A stretch of DNA of 64,000 bases from Saprospiraceae bacterium (lineage in GTDB: Bacteria > Bacteroidota > Bacteroidia > Chitinophagales > Saprospiraceae). Both the position numbers and the translations under genes were made by a program. Shown piece by piece: positions 52,836 through 61,508 of the stretch; position 1 is the stretch's first letter, and each line of letters begins with the position of its first letter. The notes beneath the pieces were generated by a model, which was given only the letters and a program-made list of their open reading frames with translations, had not been told where the DNA came from and did no database searches. The stretch covers positions 1 through 64,000 of the forward strand of contig JAHDEL010000004.1 of assembly GCA_020628855.1 (NCBI GenBank), in the 5' to 3' direction.

Positions 52836-53098
52836 AAGATAAATCCAGCTTCTACTGGAAGATTCTTATTGATAATCTTCATTACTAATGCTGAGGTGTG
52901 CTCTGCCATAAAAGGTTGAGAGTACAAACTCTCTAATGTTGTGAACACATCCTTGGCGTTGCCTTTAATAAAGGTGCTCATTGCATGAGTTCTGACTTCG
53001 ATTTGGTTATTCTCTTTCAAGAAACGGATGACGTCAAAAATCAACTCTTCATAATCTTTGACGAGAGGATAAAGACTCACTTCACATGTGATCAACAT
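52832..53098 (-). CDS. YkoF-like/thiamine-binding-type small protein
   Basis: An 88-residue cytosolic protein with a ferredoxin-like beta-alpha-beta pattern: ITCEVSLYPL, a helix (YEELIFDVIRFLKE), TFIKGNAKDVF and a final strand pair. This resembles the YkoF/MTH1187-type thiamine or hydroxymethylpyrimidine-binding family, which is small and binds pyrimidines at a dimer interface. I cannot confirm the ligand. Its ATG overlaps the stop of the upstream gene by one base (TAATG), so it is translated with the exported 425-residue protein. Confidence 0.65.
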   Translation of the reverse strand: MLITCEVSLYPLVKDYEELIFDVIRFLKENNQIEVRTHAMSTFIKGNAKDVFTTLESLYSQPFMAEHTSALVMKIINKNLPVEAGFIF

Positions 53099-54375
53099 TA
53101 GGTCTTTCTTTTCTTCTTTTCAGCGGCAGGAAATAAGATATTATTGAGTATTAATCTATATCCAGGACTATTCGGGTGTAGATTGAGATCTGTCTCCGGG
53201 TCTCCAACAAAGTGTCTATAATCTTCAGGATCATGACCTCCATAGAAAGACCATGTTCCATACCCTTGTGTTCCGTGCATATATCTTACTTCATCAATGG
53301 ATTTATTTTCACCCATGATTAACACGTCAGTCTTCACATGACTTTTATGAAAAGCTGTAGTCTGCCCCATGAATCCTTTTACTGTTCTAGTGTGATTCTG
53401 AGTTAACATAGTCGGTATAGGATCCCACTTAGCACTAAAGTCAAACAGCGTAAAATAATCAGTTTCGGGACTTACCTTCCGTTTTCTATTATCTATTGTG
53501 CTATACTCGTATTCGTATGGATTCTCTATAAGTTCAAAGTCTTTGAAAGCAAAAGTCTTACTATAATCAATATCATCAGGGCTGATATTCTGTGCTGCAT
53601 CTCCATCATACATTTCAGCACAAATATCTTTACCGTCCATTGCTAAACAGATATCATAGGTATCAGTCGCACTGCACATAGCGAACATAAAACCACCGCC
53701 TTCAACATAGTCTCTTATCTTTTTTGCAACTGCCAATTTGAGCATACTCACTTTATCAAAACCCAGAGAGGTAGCTAAAGCTTCCATTTTCTTTTGATTT
53801 TCCTTGTACCAATTCTGGGTATGATAGCCTTTATAGAATTTCCCATATTGACCTGTGAAGTCTTCATGATGGAGATGAAGCCAATCGTACTCTGCCAATT
53901 TATCTTCCAGTACTTCTCTGTCGTATACTGTTTCATATGGAATTTCTGCATAAGTGAGAACTAAGGTCACAGCATCATCCCATGGCTGAATTTTCTCACC
54001 TCTACTATTAAAGTCAGGAGTATAGACTGCTATTTTCGGAGCTTGCTCCAACTTGATAACATCTTGATTGACTTCAGGGCTCGAGATATCTTGCCTAATC
54101 TTATGAAATTGAGCATCAGGGAGTACCTTATAAGAAACTCCTCTAGTTTTACATTCTTTTTCAAATTCACTGGTGTGAGGAAATGCGAAACTTCCTCCTT
54201 GATAATTCAGGAGCCAGTATGCCTCTATGCCTTGCTCAAGAACCCAATATGTTACACCATAAGCTTTGAGATGATCTTTTTGCTCATCATGACCCATTGG
54301 CAGAAAAATGTACGATGCTTGTAATTGAAGTACAAATATTACACAACTCGCAAGCAGAAAAACGCGTTTAATCAT
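53098..54375 (-). CDS. Exported amidotransferase-fold-like protein
   Basis: A 425-residue protein with a signal peptide (1-20, ends LQLQA|S). Residues from about 105 to 400 look like a class I glutamine-amidotransferase-like alpha/beta fold: IAVYTPDF, WLHLHHEDF, YVEGGGFMFAMCSATD with a Cys at the nucleophile-elbow position, and HPNSPGYRLILNNILF. Bacteroidota homologues are often labelled asparagine synthetase B, but no asparagine synthetase ATP-binding domain is present. That label is probably wrong. Substrate unknown. It is translationally coupled to the YkoF-like gene (TAATG overlap). Confidence 0.68.
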   Translation of the reverse strand: MIKRVFLLASCVIFVLQLQASYIFLPMGHDEQKDHLKAYGVTYWVLEQGIEAYWLLNYQGGSFAFPHTSEFEKECKTRGVSYKVLPDAQFHKIRQDISSPEVNQDVIKLEQAPKIAVYTPDFNSRGEKIQPWDDAVTLVLTYAEIPYETVYDREVLEDKLAEYDWLHLHHEDFTGQYGKFYKGYHTQNWYKENQKKMEALATSLGFDKVSMLKLAVAKKIRDYVEGGGFMFAMCSATDTYDICLAMDGKDICAEMYDGDAAQNISPDDIDYSKTFAFKDFELIENPYEYEYSTIDNRKRKVSPETDYFTLFDFSAKWDPIPTMLTQNHTRTVKGFMGQTTAFHKSHVKTDVLIMGENKSIDEVRYMHGTQGYGTWSFYGGHDPEDYRHFVGDPETDLNLHPNSPGYRLILNNILFPAAEKKKRKT

Positions 54376-54491
54376 AGTATGCTATTTCTTATCTAATTCC
54401 GTAACAGTCTAAACGCTGTTATTAGTTTACAATTTTACCAATTTTTATATTATTATTTTTTTAATATTTGCAATCTTAAGATTGACCCTAC

Positions 54492-56591
54492 GTGTTCGAA
54501 TCACTTAATATCCAATATCCAGAATATTTTATTGGCCTTTGTCTTGTACTTGGGCTACTTTATGCCCTTGTTCTTTATTTCAAGAATCAAAAGTGGAAAG
54601 AACATAGGAATAGCATTCCTTGGATCTTGGGTGTTTTGCGAACATTAGCTGTGGCTCTGATAGCTTATTTCCTTCTTGTTCCTATTCTTGAGAGATTCAA
54701 AAGTAGATCACAGAATGCAATAGTGGTTATTGCTCAAGATAATAGTGCAAGTATATCAGAAGGTACAGACCAAGCAGTACTTAATGCTTATAAGGAACAA
54801 TTAGCTAATTTAAATACTGCTCTGCAGGAAGACTTTACAGTAGAGTATTTCCAATTTGGAGAAGAGATTTCTGTTGGTAAAGGAGATTCTTTGGAGAGCC
54901 AATCAACAAACATTAGCCAAGCCCTGCAATATATTGAAGAGCAATACAGTGACCAACATATTGGAGCCATCATCATGCCTACAGATGGCATCTTTAATGA
55001 TGGAAGAAATCCTCTCTATGTTTCTAATGAGATGACTGCTCCATTCTACCCAATCGCTCTAGGCGATACAACTATTAGAAAAGACATTCTCATTAAGAAT
55101 CTTCTCTATAACAAAATTGCCTATCTAGGAGACAAGCATGAAATTCAAGTCGATATCCTTGGAACTAATGTTGCTGGTGCTAAATCCACTGTAACTCTAT
55201 CCAAAGTAGTGGATGGGAAGACTTCAAATTTGGACAGTAAGACAGTGACCTTTAAAAGCAATAATTATTTCGAGACTGTGAGTTTCCTGATTGATGCGAA
55301 TACACCAGGTGCTGTGCAATATAAAGTAAGTGTCAGTGGCGTAGCAAATGAACTTTCACAAACGAATAATATTAAATCGGCTTACTTAGATATCATTGAT
55401 GCAAGGCAAGAAATATTTATAATTGCAAATGCCCCACACCCAGACATTCATGCATTAAACCAGTCCCTAACTACAAATAAGAACTATAAAGTAAGCCAAT
55501 ATTTCGCAAAGGATAATATTCCTATTGAAAGTGCAGACTTGGTTTTGTTTCACAATTTGCCAAGTAGCAAGTATCCAATTGGAAAGTACCTATCAAGCTT
55601 AGACAAAAAGAAAAAACCGAGAATATATATAACTGGTAGTCAAACAGATTTTAAAACATTTAATTCAAATGGATTAGGTCTTAGGGTCTTAGGAGCAGTT
55701 GGCCAGACCAATGAGTCTCAAGCTAAATTTAACACACAGTTCAATAAGTTTTCACTTTCAGAAAGACTTGGCAAAGAGCTCAAAAATTATCCTCCGCTCA
55801 TTGCACCATTTGGAGAATATAATTTGGCATCTACAGCTGAAGCACTTATTTCACAGACTATAAATGGGATAGACACGAATTATCCGCTTATCGCTTTTGA
55901 CCAGACTCAAGGAATAAGAAAAGGCTTTATTGCAGCAGAAGGCATTTGGAAGTGGAGGTTGTTCAATTATTTGCAAGACAATAATCATGAATTGTTTGAT
56001 GAGCTAATTAAGAAAGTAGTCCAGTTTGTCAGCGTCAAAGATGATAAGAGAAAATTTAGAGTGAACATTGCCAAGACTGACTACAAGGTTAATGAAGATA
56101 TTCTCTTTGATGCTCAATTATATAACGATGTTTATGAGTTGACCAATGTACCTGAAGCAACCCTCTCAATTCAAGGAACTGATGGAAAAAAATATGACTA
56201 TACTCTAACCAGATCTAATAATTATTACACTTTAAATGCTGGCGCATTAAAGGAAGGCAGTTATAGTTATAAAGCTACAACTAATTATAACGGTAAGGTA
56301 TTGAGTGCTAATGGCAAATTCAGGATAGAGTCTGTGCAAAAAGAGTCTTATAACCTTACAGCAAATCATACACTCCTCTATCAACTTGCAGAGAAGTATA
56401 AGGGTAAAGTATTCTTACCTTCAGAAATTAATACAATTGCTGATTACGTTAAAGGAAACACAGCAATGAAACCGTTAGTTTTCCAAGAAAAAGACTCAAG
56501 ACTCCTCATCCATTACCCTTGGATGTTATTACCAATTCTTTTACTCCTTGCAGTAGAGTGGTTTGTCAGAAGGTATAGCGGCGGCTATTAA
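54492..56591 (+). CDS. BatA-like vWA-fold membrane protein
   Basis: A 699-residue membrane protein with a GTG start at 54492, since no in-frame ATG precedes the membrane segments. TM helices are at about 12-30 and 43-64, followed by a von Willebrand A-like domain (about 76-200) whose MIDAS-type metal site is D-x-S-x-S in AQDNSASIS (Asp83, Ser85, Ser87) plus the Asp of PTDGIF. Ig-like segments follow, with a closing TM helix near 672-692. The layout is that of BatA/BatB-type proteins linked to MoxR chaperone systems, but no moxR or bat genes are adjacent. A 50-bp gap precedes the next gene on the same strand. Confidence 0.8.
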   Translation: MFESLNIQYPEYFIGLCLVLGLLYALVLYFKNQKWKEHRNSIPWILGVLRTLAVALIAYFLLVPILERFKSRSQNAIVVIAQDNSASISEGTDQAVLNAYKEQLANLNTALQEDFTVEYFQFGEEISVGKGDSLESQSTNISQALQYIEEQYSDQHIGAIIMPTDGIFNDGRNPLYVSNEMTAPFYPIALGDTTIRKDILIKNLLYNKIAYLGDKHEIQVDILGTNVAGAKSTVTLSKVVDGKTSNLDSKTVTFKSNNYFETVSFLIDANTPGAVQYKVSVSGVANELSQTNNIKSAYLDIIDARQEIFIIANAPHPDIHALNQSLTTNKNYKVSQYFAKDNIPIESADLVLFHNLPSSKYPIGKYLSSLDKKKKPRIYITGSQTDFKTFNSNGLGLRVLGAVGQTNESQAKFNTQFNKFSLSERLGKELKNYPPLIAPFGEYNLASTAEALISQTINGIDTNYPLIAFDQTQGIRKGFIAAEGIWKWRLFNYLQDNNHELFDELIKKVVQFVSVKDDKRKFRVNIAKTDYKVNEDILFDAQLYNDVYELTNVPEATLSIQGTDGKKYDYTLTRSNNYYTLNAGALKEGSYSYKATTNYNGKVLSANGKFRIESVQKESYNLTANHTLLYQLAEKYKGKVFLPSEINTIADYVKGNTAMKPLVFQEKDSRLLIHYPWMLLPILLLLAVEWFVRRYSGGY

Positions 56592-56641
56592 GATAATAGC
56601 GGAGTTCTGATTACTTTAGTTCTTCAACAATTCTAACATGT

Positions 56642-57898
56642 ATGAAGTCGGTACCTCTCATTATTGGGATTTGTGTTATCTCTTTTTGTCTATGCTATGG
56701 TCAAGACAAACCAAAGAGAACAATTGAGTGGAATGCTTTCGAGGAAGCTAGTGGAAAGCAAGGCTATAGTATTTTCAATGGAGCTGCCAATCTGCAAAGT
56801 AATGATGCCAGCATAGAGTCAAGCAACTTCGCTCGAATATCTTATGCTTATACCTACCGAAAAGTAAGTGATTTGAGGATTCTAAATCTCATACCATCTT
56901 TCAGTGGACGCTATCATAGCAACGCAACGACTCCATGGCAAGGAGCCTTATCACTCAGCGGAGACTATTCACGCTATTTCAATGCAAGGCGTGGTCTACA
57001 TTTAAATATCAATGGCTTTGGGAGAAGCATAAATTCTGAGCAATTTGGCCCAGAAATAATAAATTTTCTGACATTAAACTTAGGCTTGGGTTTCGGGAGA
57101 TTAGAACGCATTGCAGCAGTCTATCATGCGGAAAGAATATTAGAAGGTCTATCCTCATTGAACCTAATTAGCGATAAGAGTGATAAGAGCATTTTTGATC
57201 TTGCAAAGCTCATTCAACAGTTGAATTATGACTTTCAAAGAGATGGAAGAAGATTCCAAATCTATAGAACTGAACAATTCTTTAATTATCTCAATACTCA
57301 AGGAATGGAGAATTTTAGCAATTTTCAAATTGCCTCATTATTTGATCTTTTTAATAATGAAGGAAATAATCTCTATCATTTGAGTTATTATCTTCCTTAT
57401 CCAATCTCAGGAACAAACGCCTCAATTCTTTATCCATATTATCAAACTGGAAGCCTATTGGCTCATGGCTTAGTGGGTAGAATAGGACTTCATAACACGT
57501 ACAACAGTACGTTAGAGAATTCTCAGTACAATCCCGCTATCTATTCCACAATAGCATTCCAAAGAGCTCTGAACACAAAATTTCATTTGAGTCTCGGTGG
57601 GGAATATTATCTTTTCTTTAATGAATTGAATAACCGTTCATTCTCTTCATTTGGGAGATTTGCCTACTTTGTTAACTCGAGAATGAGTCTACAGACGCAT
57701 TTATCTTATTCACGATCCAATAACAGTTTGTTTTATTCGGACCAAATTCTAGGTGGCCTCAATTTGAGCTTCGTAGTAAACTTTAATACTTCAATAAACT
57801 TATCCTATAGTAGAACTTTTCGTTCCACCAATCTTGTGAATACCATTGACAATAATTTTGCAAGCATTAATTTCAATATTGCTTACTATCTATTTTGA
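56642..57898 (+). CDS. Exported outer-membrane-type beta-rich protein
   Basis: A 418-residue protein with a signal peptide (1-20, ends CLCYG|Q). The remainder has no membrane helices. Many alternating Asn/Ser/Tyr-rich strands are visible, for example SFSSFGRFAYFV and SINLSYSRTFRS, and it ends in a Phe after an aromatic strand, as is common in outer-membrane beta-barrels. I do not recognise the family, and porin or transport roles are only possibilities. Its stop codon overlaps the TTG start of dnaG by 4 bases, so it should share a transcript with dnaG. Confidence 0.7.
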   Translation: MKSVPLIIGICVISFCLCYGQDKPKRTIEWNAFEEASGKQGYSIFNGAANLQSNDASIESSNFARISYAYTYRKVSDLRILNLIPSFSGRYHSNATTPWQGALSLSGDYSRYFNARRGLHLNINGFGRSINSEQFGPEIINFLTLNLGLGFGRLERIAAVYHAERILEGLSSLNLISDKSDKSIFDLAKLIQQLNYDFQRDGRRFQIYRTEQFFNYLNTQGMENFSNFQIASLFDLFNNEGNNLYHLSYYLPYPISGTNASILYPYYQTGSLLAHGLVGRIGLHNTYNSTLENSQYNPAIYSTIAFQRALNTKFHLSLGGEYYLFFNELNNRSFSSFGRFAYFVNSRMSLQTHLSYSRSNNSLFYSDQILGGLNLSFVVNFNTSINLSYSRTFRSTNLVNTIDNNFASINFNIAYYLF

Positions 57899-59835
57899 TT
57901 TCTCAAAAATCCATACAAGAAGTTTACGCAGTAGCAACTGTAGAAGATGTGATTCAAGATTTTGTTGAATTACGTAAGCGCGGTGTGAACATGATTGGAC
58001 TTTGTCCATTTCATGACGAAAAGACTCCTTCGTTTACAGTTTCTCCGTCAAAGAATATCTATAAGTGCTTTGGCTGTGGCAAAGGTGGTGATGCTGTGAA
58101 ATTTATCATGGAGCATGAACAACTCACTTACCCAGAATCAATCCGATGGCTTGCTAATAGATATAATATTGAACTTGAGGAGACGTATGAAAACAACGAA
58201 GAATATCGTGAAGAGAAGCAGCTGAAAGAAAGTCTAAACATCATAAATGCTTACGCAAAAGATTACTTCAGTGACCAGCTATGGAATAATAGCAAAGGCA
58301 AAGCAATTGGTCTCTCCTACTTTAAAGAGAGAGGATTTCGAGAGGCCACAATCAAGAAATTTGACCTTGGGTTTGCTCTTGACCTTGCAGATGACTTTAC
58401 TAAGACGGCTGTCTCGAAGCAATACAACATTGAATATCTGCGAGAGCTAGGTCTAACTTCGAAAAAAGATCTCGATTTTTTTCGAAATAGAGTCATGTTT
58501 ACAATTCATGGTACGAATGGTAAACCAATTGCTTTCGCAGGACGAACGTTGCTTTCTAACAATAAGAAGGTCCCAAAATATATTAACTCGCCAGAGTCTT
58601 CAGTATACAATAAAAGCAAAGTGCTTTATGGTATACACCTCGCGAAAAATAGCATAAACAAACTCAACAATTGTTACTTAGTAGAAGGGTATACAGATGT
58701 AATTAGTCTACATCAAGGAGGAATAGAGAATGTAGTCGCTTCTTCTGGAACCTCTTTGACTGAAGGCCAAATAAAATTGGTCAAGCGCTATGCTGACACT
58801 GTCACTCTTCTCTATGATGGCGATGCCGCTGGAGTTAAAGCCGCTTTAAGAGGAATAGATCTTGTCATTCAACAAAACATGAATGTCTTCTTGGTAGTAC
58901 TACCAGAAGGAGAAGACCCAGACTCCTATTTGACGAAGTCAGGCAAAGCAGAATTTGAGCAATACATCTCAGATAATCGTAAGGACTTTATCGAGTATAA
59001 AGCTGAGTCTGTAAATGAAGAATTTGCAAAAGACCCTATTGGTAAAGCTAAAGCTGTTGGAGATATTATCAGTACTCTTACCCTAATACCTGATAGTCTT
59101 AAGCGAACCTTTTACATCCAAAGATGTGCGGAAATATTGCAGATGCAAGAGCTTGTGATCCAAAGGGAAGTGGCCAAGACTTTGAAAACTAAGATTCAAA
59201 GGAATAGACAGAAAGCCAAGTACAATACGGCAAGAGAAGAGGCAAAGTGGATATCAACGCGGCCTCAAAGCACACCTGTGGCTAAGCAACCTCAAGTCAG
59301 CGATATTTACCAAGAAAGAGATCTCGCTCGAATATGTGTGAGTCAAGGTGATAAATTTATGGAGGTGGATGGCGAACAGACTTCTGTAGCTGGTTTTATT
59401 TACGCCAACATCTTTGATGTCATTGATTATTTTGATGAAAATCTGTACCGGGACATCATAATTGAAGCGTTTCAACTAGTAGAAAAAGAGCAATTTTCTC
59501 ACAAACACTTTATTCATCATGCAAACCCTAAGATCCAAGCACTTGCCGTCGATGTTTTAACAGAGAAATATGAATATGCCAGTTGGAAAGAACGAGGAGT
59601 AATCCTCCATACCCAGAGCATGCCCGAAGCCAATTTTGACAAGGATAGTTATCAAGCTATCATGCGGTTTAAGTACAAAAAGGTTCAGCGATTGATTAAG
59701 CAGATGAGTCAGAAGATTACAAGTCTTACTGAAAGCGAGGATGAAGAAGACCTTAAAATAGCATTAAAAGCTCTCCAAGCATTACAAACACAGAAGCAAG
59801 CAATTGCTAGTCAACTTGGAGTTATAATTGGATAA
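57895..59835 (+). CDS. dnaG: DNA primase
   Basis: A 646-residue DnaG that makes RNA primers at the replication fork. The start is TTG at 57895 (MISQKSIQEVYAVATVEDVI), overlapping the preceding gene's stop by 4 bases. The N-terminal CHC2 zinc finger has Cys37, His40, Cys58 and Cys61 (LCPFHDEKTPSF and KCFGCGKGGD). The TOPRIM domain has EGYTDVISLHQ, GTSLTEGQ and LLYDGDAAGVKA, with the metal-binding Glu and the two Asp. The C-terminal part is helical and would contact the DnaB helicase. No rpoD or rpsU is adjacent, so this is not the classical macromolecular synthesis operon. Confidence 0.97.
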   Translation: MISQKSIQEVYAVATVEDVIQDFVELRKRGVNMIGLCPFHDEKTPSFTVSPSKNIYKCFGCGKGGDAVKFIMEHEQLTYPESIRWLANRYNIELEETYENNEEYREEKQLKESLNIINAYAKDYFSDQLWNNSKGKAIGLSYFKERGFREATIKKFDLGFALDLADDFTKTAVSKQYNIEYLRELGLTSKKDLDFFRNRVMFTIHGTNGKPIAFAGRTLLSNNKKVPKYINSPESSVYNKSKVLYGIHLAKNSINKLNNCYLVEGYTDVISLHQGGIENVVASSGTSLTEGQIKLVKRYADTVTLLYDGDAAGVKAALRGIDLVIQQNMNVFLVVLPEGEDPDSYLTKSGKAEFEQYISDNRKDFIEYKAESVNEEFAKDPIGKAKAVGDIISTLTLIPDSLKRTFYIQRCAEILQMQELVIQREVAKTLKTKIQRNRQKAKYNTAREEAKWISTRPQSTPVAKQPQVSDIYQERDLARICVSQGDKFMEVDGEQTSVAGFIYANIFDVIDYFDENLYRDIIIEAFQLVEKEQFSHKHFIHHANPKIQALAVDVLTEKYEYASWKERGVILHTQSMPEANFDKDSYQAIMRFKYKKVQRLIKQMSQKITSLTESEDEEDLKIALKALQALQTQKQAIASQLGVIIG

Positions 59836-59836
59836 T

Positions 59837-60556
59837 ATGCTTGAAATCAAAAAGCACCTCTTTCATCTCATATTAGGATCTGTTTTGTTCTCAAGCTCTT
59901 ACTATAGCCTCTCTGGTCAAAAACACTCAGATCCACACTACTATAATGCTCAATACTATGAAGCAGTGACTGAGAACTTGAAGCCAATCAATGTGGATGC
60001 CACTTGCGAAACATTCTACTCTATTGAAAGTATCAATTATCGGTTAATCAAAGGATTACAGCGGATCGAAGGAAAGTATCCAGAACCTCTTAAAATTAAA
60101 GGTGAATATCTTCCTCAATCAGTAAAATGCCATATCCAACAGTATATTGAAGGGTTTATAGACGCTCCAGGAAAAATAGCTGATAGATTTTATAATCTGA
60201 GCAAGAGTAACCTTGAAAACGAAGTCACATTCTTTCTTATCTATGAGCCGATAGTCTGTGATGATACTCCTCAGTTTGATTTTTGGAAATTTGTCATTGG
60301 TGTATATCATAAACCAAATGGCAAACCATTCTTAATAGGCAAGGATATTGTTGATAAGAATGGAAACACCATCCTCATGCCATTTGATAATTACAGAATC
60401 TCAAAAGTGCAGAAGCAAAATGATATATACCGATTGCAAATTGTTCAATTTGATTCTGCTCGAGAAGAAAGAGGGAAAATCTTCTCTGTAGATTATAATA
60501 CCGATCATTGTATTATCGAAAAACTCACTTATGCAGGTAAATTTTCCGAAATTTAA
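59837..60556 (+). CDS. Unknown exported protein
   Basis: 239 residues from the ATG at 59837, one base after the dnaG stop; a TTG at 59828 would overlap dnaG. The signal peptide is about 1-26 (ends YYSLSGQ). The rest is a mixed alpha/beta domain with two cysteines and a DDTPQFDFWKFVIG stretch. I do not recognise it. It overlaps the downstream PqqB-like lipoprotein gene by 26 bases, so the two exported proteins are co-expressed and may act together. Confidence 0.68.
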   Translation: MLEIKKHLFHLILGSVLFSSSYYSLSGQKHSDPHYYNAQYYEAVTENLKPINVDATCETFYSIESINYRLIKGLQRIEGKYPEPLKIKGEYLPQSVKCHIQQYIEGFIDAPGKIADRFYNLSKSNLENEVTFFLIYEPIVCDDTPQFDFWKFVIGVYHKPNGKPFLIGKDIVDKNGNTILMPFDNYRISKVQKQNDIYRLQIVQFDSAREERGKIFSVDYNTDHCIIEKLTYAGKFSEI

Positions 60557-61508
60557 AGGAATATCGATTAGTATCGCTTATCTTTTCTTAGGCTTGTGGT
60601 TATCTGCATGCACTACTCAGAGTACCGCTAAATCAAACGTTCCGAATCAATATATAAAAATTCTAGGCGTTACCCAGGACGCAGGATACCCACAAATCGG
60701 TTGCCAAAAATCATGTTGCAAACAAGTGCTAGAGGGTAACTCTGAAAAACAGCAAGTTGTTTCTCTTGGAGTCATTGACCACGTGGAAGACAAACATGTA
60801 TTAATCGAAGCATCCCCAGATATTGTTTTGCAGGTGGCAGATCTCCTAGGCGAAACGAACAATGCTGTAAAATCCCAACCTGATGCCATCTTTATCACCC
60901 ATGCACACATTGGCCATTATACAGGCCTCATGTATCTCGGAAAAGAAGCAATGTTTGCTCGGAAAGTAGAAACTTATGTCATGCCAAGACTAGCTAATTT
61001 TCTGCAGACAAACGGGCCATGGGACCTACTTTGCCAAAATCAAAACATCATACCAAAAACCCTCACTGCGGACTCGAGTGTGTATATTACCGAGAGTATT
61101 CATATTGAGCCATTCTTAGTTCCTCATAGAGATGAGTATTCTGAGACTGCTGGGTTTAAGATCTCTGGTTCAACCAAGTCAGCTCTATTTATTCCTGATA
61201 TTGATAAATGGACTAAATGGGATAGATCTTTGATCGAAGAAATTCAAGCTGTTGATTATGCCATCATTGATGCCACCTTTTTTGATGGTGAAGAACTACC
61301 AGGAAGAGATATGAGTAGTATCCCACACCCTTTTGTAGTAGAAACAATTGACCTCCTTAAAGCACTGAGTAATGAGGAAAAATCAAAAGTGATTTTTATT
61401 CATTTCAATCATACTAATCCTCTTCTACAGGCAGGATCTGATGCACAGCAAAGGATACATGATCTCGGATACAGAATAGCTGAGGAAGGGATGATTCTAG
61501 CTCTCTAA
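60531..61508 (+). CDS. PqqB-like metallo-beta-lactamase-fold lipoprotein
   Basis: A 325-residue lipoprotein with lipobox LSAC (Cys27). The body is a PqqB-type metallo-beta-lactamase-fold domain: ILGVTQDAGYPQIGCQKSCC at the start, the metal loop THAHIGHYTGLMYLG, a later VPHRDEYSETAGF histidine and HPFVVETIDLL. In the metal loop the Asp of the classical H-x-H-x-D-H is replaced by Gly (HAHIGH), as seen in PqqB-like proteins. No pqqA, C, D or E genes are nearby, and an outer lipoprotein location is odd for a PQQ biosynthesis enzyme, so the role is probably different. It overlaps the previous gene by 26 bases. Confidence 0.85.
   Translation: MQVNFPKFKGISISIAYLFLGLWLSACTTQSTAKSNVPNQYIKILGVTQDAGYPQIGCQKSCCKQVLEGNSEKQQVVSLGVIDHVEDKHVLIEASPDIVLQVADLLGETNNAVKSQPDAIFITHAHIGHYTGLMYLGKEAMFARKVETYVMPRLANFLQTNGPWDLLCQNQNIIPKTLTADSSVYITESIHIEPFLVPHRDEYSETAGFKISGSTKSALFIPDIDKWTKWDRSLIEEIQAVDYAIIDATFFDGEELPGRDMSSIPHPFVVETIDLLKALSNEEKSKVIFIHFNHTNPLLQAGSDAQQRIHDLGYRIAEEGMILAL

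Noticed and set aside
54490-54510. TTCGAATC resembling a tRNA T-arm
   Set aside because: The flanks do not form the 5-bp stem, there is no acceptor stem or anticodon arm, and the bases are the first codons of the vWA gene.
59828-59836. TTG start for the unknown exported protein after dnaG
   Set aside because: The ATG at 59837 directly follows the dnaG stop and gives a good signal peptide without overlap.
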